In this document: positions 45,201 to 58,300 of the stretch, in pieces
Position numbering within the stretch: position 1 is the stretch's first letter
How the letters are laid out: every line of letters begins with the position of its first letter
Origin: Henricia sp. BOLD:AAB3569
Taxonomy: Eukaryota > Echinodermata > Asteroidea > Spinulosida > Echinasteridae
Assembly (NCBI GenBank): GCA_037783545.1
Contig: JBBELK010000517.1
Span: 682,001 to 746,000 of the forward strand
Direction of reading: 5' to 3'
DNA: 64,000 nt
Made by a program: the position numbers and the translations under genes
The notes under the pieces: generated by a model
The model's input: only the letters and a program-made list of their open reading frames with translations
Told to the model about the DNA's origin: nothing
Database searches by the model: none

Positions 45201-46846
45201 GGATCATTTCTAAGGCATTTTCGGAAGAGTCAATTTTTTGTAAATTTTGTAAGGACCGTACCTGTCGGCGCCGATGATCCCGGTTCCGGAAAAAAAGAAA
45301 GTCCTGAAATCTGCCAAAATGAGTTGGGGATATGCTAAATTTTCATTCAGGATCATTTCTAAGGCATTTTCGGAAGAGTCAATTTTTTGTAAATTTTGTA
45401 AGGACCGTACCTGTCGGCGCCGATGACCCCGGTCCCGGAAAAAAAGAAAGTCCTGAAATCTGCCAAAATGAGTTGGGGATATGCTAAATTTTCATTTAGG
45501 ATCATTTCTAAGGCATTTTCGGAAGAGTCAATTTTTTGTAAATTTTGTAAGGACCGTACCTGTCGGCGCCGATGACCCCGGTCCCGGAAAAAAAGAAAGT
45601 CCTGAAATCTGCCAAAATGAGTTGGGGATATGCTAAATTTTCATTTAGGATCATTTCTAAGGCATTTTCGGAAGAGTAAAATTTTGTAAATTCTGTAAGG
45701 ACCGTACCTGTCGGCGCCGATGACCCCGGTCCTGGAAAAACAGAAAGTCCTGAAATCTGCCAAAATGAGTTGGGGATATGCTAAATTTTCATTTAGGATC
45801 ATTTCTAAGGCATTTTCGGAAGAGTCAATTTTTTGTAAATTTTGTAAGGACCGTACCTGTCGGCGCCGATGATCCCGGTTCCGGAAAAAAAGAAAGTCCT
45901 GAAATCTGCCAAAATGAGTTGGGGATATGCTAAATTTTCATTCAGGATCATTTCTAAGGCATTTTCGGAAGAGTCAATTTTTTGTAAATTTTGTAAGGAC
46001 CGTACCTGTCGGCGCCGATGACCCCGGTCCCGGAAAAAAAGAAAGTCCTGAAATCTGCCAAAATGAGTTGGGGATATGCTAAATTTTCATTTAGGATCAT
46101 TTCTAAGGCATTTTCGGAAGAGTCAATTTTTTGTAAATTTTGTAAGGACCGTACCTGTCGGCGCCGATGACCCCGGTCCCGGAAAAAAAGAAAGTCCTGA
46201 AATCTGCCAAAATGAGTTGGGGATATGCTAAATTTTCATTTAGGATCATTTCTAAGGCATTTTCGGAAGAGTAAAATTTTGTAAATTCTGTAAGGACCGT
46301 ACCTGTCGGCGCCGATGACCCCGGTCCTGGAAAAAAAGAAAGTCCTGAAATCTGCCAAAATGAGTTGGGGATATGCTAAATTTTCATTTAGGATCATTTC
46401 TAAGGCATTTTCGGAAGAGTCAATTTTTTGTAAACTCTGTAAGGACCGTACCTGTCGGCGCCGATGACCCCGGTCCCGGAAAAAAAGAAAGTCCTGAAAT
46501 CTGCCAAAATGAGTTGGGGATATGCTAAATTTTCATTTAGGATCATTTCTAAGGCATTTTCGGAAGAGTCAATTTTTTGTAAATTTTGTAAGGACCGTAC
46601 CTGTCGGCGCCGATGACCCCGGTCCTGGAAAAAAAGAAAGTCCTGAAATCTGCCAAAATGAGTTGGGGATATGCTAAATTTTAATTTAGGATCATTTCTA
46701 AGGCATTTTCGGAAGAGTCAATTTTTTGTAAATTTTGTAAGGACCGTACCTGTCGGCGCCGATGATCCCGGTTCTGGAAAAAAAGAAAGTCCTGAAATCT
46801 GCCAAAATTAGTTGGGGATATGCTAAATTTTCATTTAGGATCATTT

Positions 46847-48180
46847 CTAAGGCATTTTCGGAAGAGTCAATTTTTTGTAAATTTTGTAAGGACCGTACCT
46901 GTCGGCGCCGATGACCCCGGTCCCGGAAAAAAAGAAAGTCCTGAAATCTGCCAAAATGAGTTGGGGATATGCTAAATTTTCATTTAGGATCATTTCTAAG
47001 GCATTTTCGGAAGAGTAAAATTTTGAAATTCTGTAAGGACCGTACCTGTCGGCGCCGATGACCCCGGTCCTGGAAAAACAGAAAGTCCTGAAATCTGCCA
47101 AAATGAGTTGGGGATATGCTAAATTTTCATTTAGGATCATTTCTAAGGCATTTTCGGAAGAGTCAATTTTTTGTAAATTTTGTAAGGACCGTACCTGTCG
47201 GCGCCGATGATCCCGGTTCTGGAAAAAAAGAAAGTCCTGAAATCTGCCAAAATGAGTTGGGGATATGCTAAATTTTCATTTAGGATCATTTCTAAGGCAT
47301 TTTCGGAAGAGTCAATTTTTTGTAAATTTTGTAAGGACCGTACCTGTCGGCGCCGATGACCCCGGTCCCGGAAAAAAAGAAAGTCCTGAAATCTGCCAAA
47401 ATGAGTTGGGGATATGCTAAATTTTCATTTAGGATCATTTCTAAGGCATTTTCGGAAGAGTAAAATTTTGAAATTCTGTAAGGACCGTACCTGTCGGCGC
47501 CGATGACCCCGGTCCTGGAAAAACAGAAAGTCCTGAAATCTGCCAAAATGAGTTGGGGATATGCTAAATTTTCATTTAGGATCATTTCTAAGGCATTTTC
47601 GGAAGAGTCAATTTTTTGTAAATTTTGTAAGGACCGTACCTGTCGGCGCCGATGATCCCGGTTCTGGAAAAAAAGAAAGTCCTGAAATCTGCCAAAATGA
47701 GTTGGGGATATGCTAAATTTTCATTTAGGATCATTTCTAAGGCATTTTCGGAAGAGTCAATTTTTTGTAAATTTTGTAAGGACCGTACCTGTCGGCGCCG
47801 ATGACCCCGGTCCCGGAAAAAAAGAAAGTCCTGAAATCTGCCAAAATGAGTTGGGGATATGCTAAATTTTCATTTAGGATCATTTCTAAGGCATTTTCGG
47901 AAGAGTAAAATTTTGAAATTCTGTAAGGACCGTACCTGTCGGCGCCGATGACCCCGGTCCTGGAAAAAAAGAAAGTCCTGAAATCTGCCAAAATGAGTTG
48001 GGGATATGCTAAATTTTCATTTAGGATCATTTCTAAGGCATTTTCGGAAGAGTCAATTTTTTGTAAATTCTGTAAGGACCGTACCTGTCGGCGCCGATGA
48101 CCCCGGTCCCGGAAAAAAAGAAAGTCCTGAAATCTGCCAAAATTAATTGGGGATATGCTCAATTTTCATTTAGGATCATT
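46847..48180. repeat. Satellite sub-block: trimer units of 445 bp
   Basis: The variant AGTAAAATTTTGAAATT occurs three times at 445-base spacing (three monomers less two bases), with markers at 46847, 47292 and 47737. Confidence 0.85.
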
Positions 48181-48404
48181 TCTAAGGCATTTTCGGAAGA
48201 GTCAATTTTTTGTAAATTCTGTAAGGACCGTACCTGTCGGCGCCGATGACCCCGGTTCCGGAAAAAAAGAAAGTCCTGAAATCTGCCAAAATGAGTTGGG
48301 GATATGCTAAATTTTCATTTAGGATAATTTCTAAGGCATTTTCGGAAGAGTCAATTTTTTGTAAATTTTGTAAGGACCGTACCTGTCGGCGCCGATGACC
48401 CCGG

Positions 48405-48801
48405 TGTCCCGATCTCAGATGTTCCGCGTGCTCAGATGTTCCGATGACCAAATATGGTAGCTTACGTCACGGAACGTCATGCGCACAGCATACGTAATTA
48501 TACCAGTTTAGGTGAAGTGCTGAGTTGATCAGCAGAATTCGCGCCATGTACGTAGGCGCGCAGATGTACAGGGCTGCGTTCCACATACGCAAACGTTGCC
48601 AACGTACGTTCGCCACTGGTTACAATGCTTGTATGCACTCGTCTATGGAAAGCCGGGTACACATTCGCAAGGGGACAGTTTTACCTTTTACACCGGGACA
48701 TGTGAGCACGCGGAACATCTGAGATCGTGCACGCAACGTGCTGAACTGTTCCGTGACGTCATCGGAACATCTGAGCACGCGGAACATCTGAGACCGTGAC
48801 A
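48405..48801. mobile_element. 397 bp inverted-repeat transposon inside the satellite
   Basis: About 44-base terminal inverted repeats (first bases TGTCCCGATCTCAGATGTTC; the right end is a near-exact complement). Each arm holds two direct copies of CTCAGATGTTCCG, and a third inverted copy lies at about 48710-48722. Flanked by a perfect CCGG duplication (48401-48404 and 48802-48805); removing the element restores an intact monomer. No coding capacity; superfamily not assigned. Confidence 0.93.
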
Positions 48802-49623
48802 CCGGTCCCGGAAAAAAAGAAAGTCCTGAAATCTGCCAAAATGAGTTGGGGATATGCTAAATTTTCATTTAGGATAATTTCTAAGGCATTTTCGGAAGAG
48901 TCAATTTTTTGTAAATTTTGTAAGGACCGGACCTGTCGGCGCCGATGACCCCGGTCCTGGAAAAAAAGAAAGTCCTGAAATCTGCCAAAATTAGTTGGGG
49001 ATATGCTCAATTTTCATTTAGGATCATTTCTAAGGCATTTTCGGAAGAGTCAATTTTTTGTAAATTCTGTAAGGACCGTACCTGTCGGCGCCGATGACCC
49101 CGGTCCCGGAAAAAAAGAAAGTCCTGAAATCTGCCAAAATGAGTTGGGGATATGCTCAATTTTCATTTAGGATCATTTCTAAGGCATTTTCGGAAGAGTA
49201 AAATTTTGAAATTCTGTAAGGACCGTACCTGTCGGCGCCGATGACCCCGGTCCTGGAAAAAAAGAAAGTCCTGAAATCTGCCAAAATGAGTTGGGGATAT
49301 GCTAAATTTTCATTTAGGATCATTTCTAAGGCATTTTCGGAAGAGTCAATTTTTTGTAAATTCTGTAAGGACCGTACCTGTCGGCGCCGATGACCCCGGT
49401 CCCGGAAAAAAAGAAAGTCCTGAAATCTGCCAAAATGAGTTGGGGATATGCTAAATTTTCATTTAGGATCATTTCTAAGGCATTTTCGGAAGAGTAAATT
49501 TTTTGTAAATTTTGTAAGGACCGTACCTGTCGGCGCCGATGACCCCGGTTCCGGAAAAAAAGAAAGTCCTGAAATCTGCCAAAATGAGTTGGGGATATGC
49601 TAAATTTTCATTTAGGATAATTT

Positions 49624-51100
49624 CTAAGGCATTTTCGGAAGAGTCAATTTTTTGTAAATTTTGTAAGGACCGTACCTGTCGGCGCCGATGACCCCGGTCC
49701 CGGAAAAAAAGAAAGTCCTGAAATCTGCCAAAATGAGTTGGGGATATGCTAAATTTTCATTTAGGATCATTTCTAAGGCATTTTCGGAAGAGTCAATTTT
49801 TTGTAAATTTTGTAAGGACCGGACCTGTCGGCGCCGATGACCCCGGTCCTGGAAAAAAAGAAAGTCCTGAAATCTGCCAAAATTAGTTGGGGATATGCTC
49901 AATTTTCATTTAGGATCATTTCTAAGGCATTTTCGGAAGAGTCAATTTTTTGTAAATTCTGTAAGGACCGTACCTGTCGGCGCCGATGACCCCGGTCCCG
50001 GAAAAAAAGAAAGTCCTGAAATCTGCCAAAATGAGTTGGGGATATGCTAAATTTTCATTTAGGATCATTTCTAAGGCATTTTCGGAAGAGTAAATTTTTT
50101 GTAAATTTTGTAAGGACCGTACCTGTCGGCGCCGATGACCCCGGTTCCGGAAAAAAAGAAAGTCCTGAAATCTGCCAAAATGAGTTGGGGATATGCTAAA
50201 TTTTCATTTAGGATAATTTCTAAGGCATTTTCGGAAGAGTCAATTTTTTGTAAATTTTGTAAGGACCGTACCTGTCGGCGCCGATGACCCCGGTCCCGGA
50301 AAAAAAGAAAGTCCTGAAATCTGCCAAAATGAGTTGGGGATATGCTAAATTTTCATTTAGGATCATTTCTAAGGCATTTTCGGAAGAGTCAATTTTTTGT
50401 AAATTTTGTAAGGACCGGACCTGTCGGCGCCGATGACCCCGGTCCTGGAAAAAAAGAAAGTCCTGAAATCTGCCAAAATTAGTTGGGGATATGCTCAATT
50501 TTCATTTAGGATCATTTCTAAGGCATTTTCGGAAGAGTCAATTTTTTGGAAATTCTGTAAGGACCGTACCTGTCGGCGCCGATGACCCCGGTCCCGGAAA
50601 AAAAGAAAGTCCTGAAATCTGCCAAAATGAGTTGGGGATATGCTAAATTTTCATTTAGGATCATTTCTAAGGCATTTTCGGAAGAGTAAATTTTTTGTAA
50701 ATTTTGTAAGGACCGTACCTGTCGGCGCCGATGACCCCGGTTCCGGAAAAAAAGAAAGTCCTGAAATCTGCCAAAATGAGTTGGGGATATGCTAAATTTT
50801 CATTTAGGATCATTTCTAAGGCATTTTCGGAAGAGTCAATTTTTTGTAAATTTTGTAAGGACCGTACCTGTCGGCGCCGATGACCCCGGTCCCGGAAAAA
50901 AAGAAAGTCCTGAAATCTGCCAAAATGAGTTGGGGATATGCTAAATTTTCATTTAGGATCATTTCTAAGGCATTTTCGGAAGAGTCAATTTTTTGTAAAT
51001 TTTGTAAGGACCGGACCTGTCGGCGCCGATGACCCCGGTCCTGGAAAAAAAGAAAGTCCTGAAATCTGCCAAAATTAGTTGGGGATATGCTCAATTTTCA
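49624..51100. repeat. Satellite sub-block: tetramer units of 596 bp
   Basis: A marker pair of variants starts at 49624, 50220 and 50816, an exact spacing of 596 (4 x 149). Two of the units are nearly identical. Confidence 0.85.
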
Positions 51101-54100
51101 TTTAGGATCATTTCTAAGGCATTTTTGGAAGAGTCAATTTTTTGTAAATTCTGTAAGGACCGTACCTGTCGGCGCCGATGACCCCGGTCCTGGAAAAAAA
51201 GAAAGTCCTGAAATCTGCCAAAATGAGTTGGGGATATGCTAAATTTTCATTTAGGATCATTTCTAAGGCATTTTCGGAAGAGTCAATTTTTTGTAAATTC
51301 TGTAAGGACCGTACCTGTCGGCGCCGATGACCCCGGTCGTGGAAAAAAAGAAAGTCCTGAAATCTGCCAAAATGAGTTGGGGATATGCTAAATTTTCATT
51401 TAGGATCATTTCTAAGGCATTTTCGGAAGAGTCAATTTTTTGTAAATTCTGTAAGGACCGTACCTGTCGGCGCCGATGACCCCGGTCCTGGAAAAAAAGA
51501 AAGTCCTGAAATCTGCCAAAATGAGTTGGGGATATGCTAAATTTTCATTTAGGATCATTTCTAAGGCATTTTCGGAAGAGTCAATTTTTTGTAAATTTTG
51601 TAAGGACCGTACCTGTCGGCGCCGATGACCCCGGTTCTGGAAAAAAAGAAAGTCCTGAAATCTGCCAAAATGAGTTGGGGATATGCTAAATTTTCATTTA
51701 GGATCATTTCTAAGGCATTTTTGGAAGAGTCAATTTTTTGTAAATTCTGTAAGGACCGTACCTCTCGGCGCCGATGACCCCGGTCCTGGAAAAAAAGAAA
51801 GTCCTGAAATCTGCCAAAATGAGTTGGGGATATGCTAAATTTTCATTTAGGATCATTTCTAAGGCTTTTTCGGAAGAGTCAATTTTTTGTAAATTCTGTA
51901 AGGACCGTACCTGTCGGCGCCGATGACCCCGGTTCTGGAAAAAAAGAAAGTCCTGAAATCTGCCAAAATGAGTTGGGGCTATGCTAAATTTTCATTTAGG
52001 ATCATTTCTAAGGCATTTTTGGAAGAGTCAATTTTTTGTAAATTCTGTAAGGACCGTACCTGTCGGTGCCGATGACCCCGGTCCTGGAAAAAAAGAAAGT
52101 CCTGAAATCTGCCAAAATGAGTTGGGGATATGCTAAATTTTCATTTAGGATCATTTCTAAGGCATTTTCGGAAGAGTCAATTTTTTGTAAATTTTGTAAG
52201 GACCGTACCTGTCGGCGCCGATGACCCCGGTCCCGGAAAAAAAGAAAGTCCTGAAATCTGCCAAAATGAGTTGGGGATATGCTAAATTTTCATTTAGGAT
52301 CATTTCTAAGGCATTTTCGGAAGAGTCAATTTTTTGTAAATTCTGTAAGGACCGTACCTGTCGGCGCCGATGACCCCGGTTCTGGAAAAAAAGAAAGTCC
52401 TGAAATCTGCCAAAATGAGTTGGGGATATGCTAAATTTTCATTTAGGATCATTTCTAAGGCATTTTCGGAAGAGTAAATTTTTTGTAAATTTTGTAAGGA
52501 CCGTACCTGTCGGCGCCGATGACCCCGGTTCCGGAAAAAAAGAAAGTCCTGAAATCTGCCAAAATGAGTTGGGGATATGCTAAATTTTCATTTAGGATAA
52601 TTTCTAAGGCATTTTCGGAAGAGTCAATTTTTTGTAAATTTTGTAAGGACCGTACCTGTCGGCGCCGATGACCCCGGTCCCGGAAAAAAAGAAAGTCCTG
52701 AAATCTGCCAAAATGAGTTGGGGATATGCTAAATTTTCATTTAGGATCATTTCTAAGGCATTTTCGGAAGAGTCAATTTTTTGTAAATTTTGTAAGGACC
52801 GGACCTGTCGGCGCCGATGACCCCGGTCCTGGAAAAAAAGAAAGTCCTGAAATCTGCCAAAATTAGTTGGGGATATGCTCAATTTTCATTTAGGATCATT
52901 TCTAAGGCATTTTCGGAAGAGTCAATTTTTTGGAAATTCTGTAAGGACCGTACCTGTCGGCGCCGATGACCCCGGTCCCGGAAAAAAAGAAAGTCCTGAA
53001 ATCTGCCAAAATGAGTTGGGGATATGCTAAATTTTCATTTAGGATCATTTCTAAGGCATTTTCGGAAGAGTAAATTTTTTGTAAATTTTGTAAGGACCGT
53101 ACCTGTCGGCGCCGATGACCCCGGTTCCGGAAAAAAAGAAAGTCCTGAAATCTGCCAAAATGAGTTGGGGATATGCTAAATTTTCATTTAGGATCATTTC
53201 TAAGGCATTTTCGGAAGAGTCAATTTTTTGTAAATTTTGTAAGGACCGTACCTGTCGGCGCCGATGACCCCGGTCCCGGAAAAAAAGAAAGTCCTGAAAT
53301 CTGCCAAAATGAGTTGGGGATATGCTAAATTTTCATTTAGGATCATTTCTAAGGCATTTTCGGAAGAGTCAATTTTTTGTAAATTTTGTAAGGACCGGAC
53401 CTGTCGGCGCCGATGACCCCGGTCCTGGAAAAAAAGAAAGTCCTGAAATCTGCCAAAATTAGTTGGGGATATGCTCAATTTTCATTTAGGATCATTTCTA
53501 AGGCATTTTTGGAAGAGTCAATTTTTTGTAAATTCTGTAAGGACCGTACCTGTCGGCGCCGATGACCCCGGTCCTGGAAAAAAAGAAAGTCCTGAAATCT
53601 GCCAAAATGAGTTGGGGATATGCTAAATTTTCATTTAGGATCATTTCTAAGGCATTTTCGGAAGAGTCAATTTTTTGTAAATTCTGTAAGGACCGTACCT
53701 GTCGGCGCCGATGACCCCGGTCGTGGAAAAAAAGAAAGTCCTGAAATCTGCCAAAATGAGTTGGGGATATGCTAAATTTTCATTTAGGATCATTTCTAAG
53801 GCATTTTCGGAAGAGTCAATTTTTTGTAAATTCTGTAAGGACCGTACCTGTCGGCGCCGATGACCCCGGTCCTGGAAAAAAAGAAAGTCCTGAAATCTGC
53901 CAAAATGAGTTGGGGATATGCTAAATTTTCATTTAGGATCATTTCTAAGGCATTTTCGGAAGAGTCAATTTTTTGTAAATTTTGTAAGGACCGTACCTGT
54001 CGGCGCCGATGACCCCGGTTCTGGAAAAAAAGAAAGTCCTGAAATCTGCCAAAATGAGTTGGGGATATGCTAAATTTTCATTTAGGATCATTTCTAAGGC

Positions 54101-54988
54101 ATTTTTGGAAGAGTCAATTTTTTGTAAATTCTGTAAGGACCGTACCTCTCGGCGCCGATGACCCCGGTCCTGGAAAAAAAGAAAGTCCTGAAATCTGCCA
54201 AAATGAGTTGGGGATATGCTAAATTTTCATTTAGGATCATTTCTAAGGCTTTTTCGGAAGAGTCAATTTTTTGTAAATTCTGTAAGGACCGTACCTGTCG
54301 GCGCCGATGACCCCGGTTCTGGAAAAAAAGAAAGTCCTGAAATCTGCCAAAATGAGTTGGGGCTATGCTAAATTTTCATTTAGGATCATTTCTAAGGCAT
54401 TTTTGGAAGAGTCAATTTTTTGTAAATTCTGTAAGGACCGTACCTGTCGGTGCCGATGACCCCGGTCCTGGAAAAAAAGAAAGTCCTGAAATCTGCCAAA
54501 ATGAGTTGGGGATATGCTAAATTTTCATTTAGGATCATTTCTAAGGCATTTTCGGAAGAGTCAATTTTTTGTAAATTTTGTAAGGACCGTACCTGTCGGC
54601 GCCGATGACCCCGGTCCCGGAAAAAAAGAAAGTCCTGAAATCTGCCAAAATGAGTTGGGGATATGCTAAATTTTCATTTAGGATCATTTCTAAGGCATTT
54701 TCGGAAGAGTCAATTTTTTGTAAATTCTGTAAGGACCGTACCTGTCGGCGCCGATGACCCCGGTTCTGGAAAAAAAGAAAGTCCTGAAATCTGCCAAAAT
54801 GAGTTGGGGATATGCTAAATTTTCATTTAGGATCATTTCTAAGGCATTTTCGGAAGAGTCAATTTTTTGTAAATTCTGTAAGGACCGTACCTGTCGGCGC
54901 CGATGACCCCGGTCGTGGAAAAAAAGAAAGTCCTGAAATCTGCCAAAATGAGTTGGGGATATGCTAAATTTTCATTTAGGATCATTTC
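50220..54988. repeat. Satellite sub-block: two 16-mer units of 2384 bp
   Basis: Markers at 50220, 52604 and 54988, and at 50816 and 53200, are spaced 2384 (16 x 149). The rare GTTTTTTGGAAATT-type change (TTTTTTGGAAATTCTG) at about 50545 and 52929 repeats at the same offset. This block contains tetramers and has itself been duplicated. Confidence 0.85.
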
Positions 54989-55399
54989 TAAGGCATTTTC
55001 GGAAGAGTCAATTTTTTGTAAATTCTGTAAGGACCGTACCTGTCGGCGCCGATGACCCCGGTCCTGGAAAAAAAGAAAGTCCTGAAATCTGCCAAAATGA
55101 GTTGGGGATATGCTAAATTTTCATTTAGGATCATTTCTAAGGCATTTTCGGAAGAGTCAATTTTTTGTAAATTTTGTAAGGACCGTACCTGTCGGCGCCG
55201 ATGACCCCGGTCCTGGAAAAACAGAAAGTCCTGAAATCTGCCAAAATGAGTTGGGGATATGCTCAATTTTCATTTAGGATCATTTCTAAGGCATTTTTGG
55301 AAGAGTCAATTTTTTGTAAATTCTGTAAGGACCGTACCTGTCGGCGCCGATGACCCCGGTCCTGGAAAAAAAGAAAGTCCTGAAATCTGCCAAAATGAG

Positions 55400-58300
55400 T
55401 TGGGGATATGCTAAATTATCATTTAGGATCATTTCTAAGGCATTTTCGGAAGAGTCAATTTTTTGTAAATTTTGTAAGGACCGTACCTGTCGGCGCCGAT
55501 GACCCCGGTCCTGGAAAAACAGAAAGTCCTGAAATCTGCCAAAATGAGTTGGGGATATGCTAAATTTTCATTTAGGATCATTTCTAAGGCATTTTCGGAA
55601 GAGTCAATTTTTTGTAAATTTTGTAAGGACCGTACCTGTCGGCGCCGATGACCCCGGTCCTGGAAAAAAAGAAAGTCCTGAAATCTGCCAAAATGAGTTG
55701 GGGATATGCTAAATTTTCATTTAGGATCATTTCTAAGGCATTTTCGGAAGAGTCAATTTTTTGTAAATTTTGTAAGGACCGTACCTGTCGGCGCCGATGA
55801 CCCCGGTTCTGGAAAAAAAGAAAGTCCTGAAATCTGCCAAAATGAGTTGGGGATATGCTAAATTTTCATTTAGGATCATTTCTAAGGCATTTTTGGAAGA
55901 GTCAATTTTTTGTAAATTCTGTAAGGACCGTACCTCTCGGCGCCGATGACCCCGGTCCTGGAAAAAAAGAAAGTCCTGAAATCTGCCAAAATGAGTTGGG
56001 GATATGCTAAATTTTCATTTAGGATCATTTCTAAGGCTTTTTCGGAAGAGTCAATTTTTTTGTAAATTCTGTAAGGACCGTACCTGTCGGCACCGATGAC
56101 CCCGGTCGTGGAAAAAAAGAAAGTCCTGAAATCTGCCAAAATGAGTTGGGGATATGCTAAATTTTCATTTAGGATCATTTCTATGGCATTTTCGGAAGAG
56201 TCAATTTTTTGTCAATTTTGTAAGGACCGTACCTGTCGGCGCCGATGACCCCGGTTCTGGAAAAAAAGAAAGTCCTGAAATCTGCCAAAATGAGTTGGGG
56301 CTATGCTAAATTTTCATTTAGGATCATTTCTAAGGCATTTTTGGAAGAGTCAATTTTTTGTAAATTCTGTAAGGACCGTACCTGTCGGCGCCGATGACCC
56401 TGGTCGTGGAAAAAAAGAAAGTCCTGAAATCTGCCAAAATGAGTTGGGGATATGCTAAATTTTCATTTAGGATCATTTCTAAGGCATTTTCGGAAGAGTC
56501 AATTTTTTGTAAATTCTGTAAGGACCGTACCTGTCGGCGCCGATGACCCCGGTCCTGGAAAAAAAGAAAGTCCTGAAATCTGCCAAAATGAGTTGGGGAT
56601 ATGCTAAATTATCATTTAGGATCATTTCTAAGGCATTTTCGGAAGAGTCAATTTTTTGTAAATTTTGTAAGGACCGTACCTGTCGGCGCCGATGACCCCG
56701 GTCCTGGAAAAACAGAAAGTCCTGAAATCTGCCAAAATGAGTTGGGGATATGCTAAATTTTCATTTAGGATCATTTCTAAGGCATTTTCGGAAGAGTCAA
56801 TTTTTTGTAAATTTTGTAAGGACCGTACCTGTCGGCGCCGATGACCCCGGTCCTGGAAAAAAAGAAAGTCCTGAAATCTGCCAAAATGAGTTGGGGATAT
56901 GCTAAATTTTCATTTAGGATCATTTCTAAGGCATTTTCGGAAGAGTCAATTTTTTGTAAATTTTGTAAGGACCGTACCTGTCGGCGCCGATGACCCCGGT
57001 TCTGGAAAAAAAGAAAGTCCTGAAATCTGCCAAAATGAGTTGGGGATATGCTAAATTTTCATTTAGGATCATTTCTAAGGCATTTTTGGAAGAGTCAATT
57101 TTTTGTAAATTCTGTAAGGACCGTACCTCTCGGCGCCGATGACCCCGGTCCTGGAAAAAAAGAAAGTCCTGAAATCTGCCAAAATGAGTTGGGGATATGC
57201 TAAATTTTCATTTAGGATCATTTCTAAGGCTTTTTCGGAAGAGTCAATTTTTTGTAAATTCTGTAAGGACCGTACCTGTCGGCACCGATGACCCCGGTCG
57301 TGGAAAAAAAGAAAGTCCTGAAATCTGCCAAAATGAGTTGGGGATATGCTAAATTTTCATTTAGGATCATTTCTATGGCATTTTCGGAAGAGTCAATTTT
57401 TTGTCAATTTTGTAAGGACCGTACCTGTCGGCGCCGATGACCCCGGTTCTGGAAAAAAAGAAAGTCCTGAAATCTGCCAAAATGAGTTGGGGATATGCTA
57501 AATTATCATTTAGGATCATTTCTAAGGCATTTTCGGAAGAGTCAATTTTTTGTAAATTTTGTAAGGACCGTACCTGTCGGCGCCGATGACCCCGGTCCTG
57601 GAAAAACAGAAAGTCCTGAAATCTGCCAAAATGAGTTGGGGATATGCTAAATTTTCATTTAGGATCATTTCTAAGGCATTTTCGGAAGAGTCAATTTTTT
57701 GTAAATTTTGTAAGGACCGTACCTGTCGGCGCCGATGACCCCGGTCCTGGAAAAAAAGAAAGTCCTGAAATCTGCCAAAATGAGTTGGGGATATGCTAAA
57801 TTTTCATTTAGGATCATTTCTAAGGCATTTTCGGAAGAGTCAATTTTTTGTAAATTTTGTAAGGACCGTACCTGTCGGCGCCGATGACCCCGGTTCTGGA
57901 AAAAAAGAAAGTCCTGAAATCTGCCAAAATGAGTTGGGGATATGCTAAATTTTCATTTAGGATCATTTCTAAGGCATTTTTGGAAGAGTCAATTTTTTGT
58001 AAATTCTGTAAGGACCGTACCTCTCGGCGCCGATGACCCCGGTCCTGGAAAAAAAGAAAGTCCTGAAATCTGCCAAAATGAGTTGGGGATATGCTAAATT
58101 TTCATTTAGGATCATTTCTAAGGCTTTTTCGGAAGAGTCAATTTTTTGTAAATTCTGTAAGGACCGTACCTGTCGGCGCCGATGACCCCGGTTCTGGAAA
58201 AAAAGAAAGTCCTGAAATCTGCCAAAATGAGTTGGGGCTATGCTAAATTTTCATTTAGGATCATTTCTAAGGCATTTTTGGAAGAGTCAATTTTTTGTAA

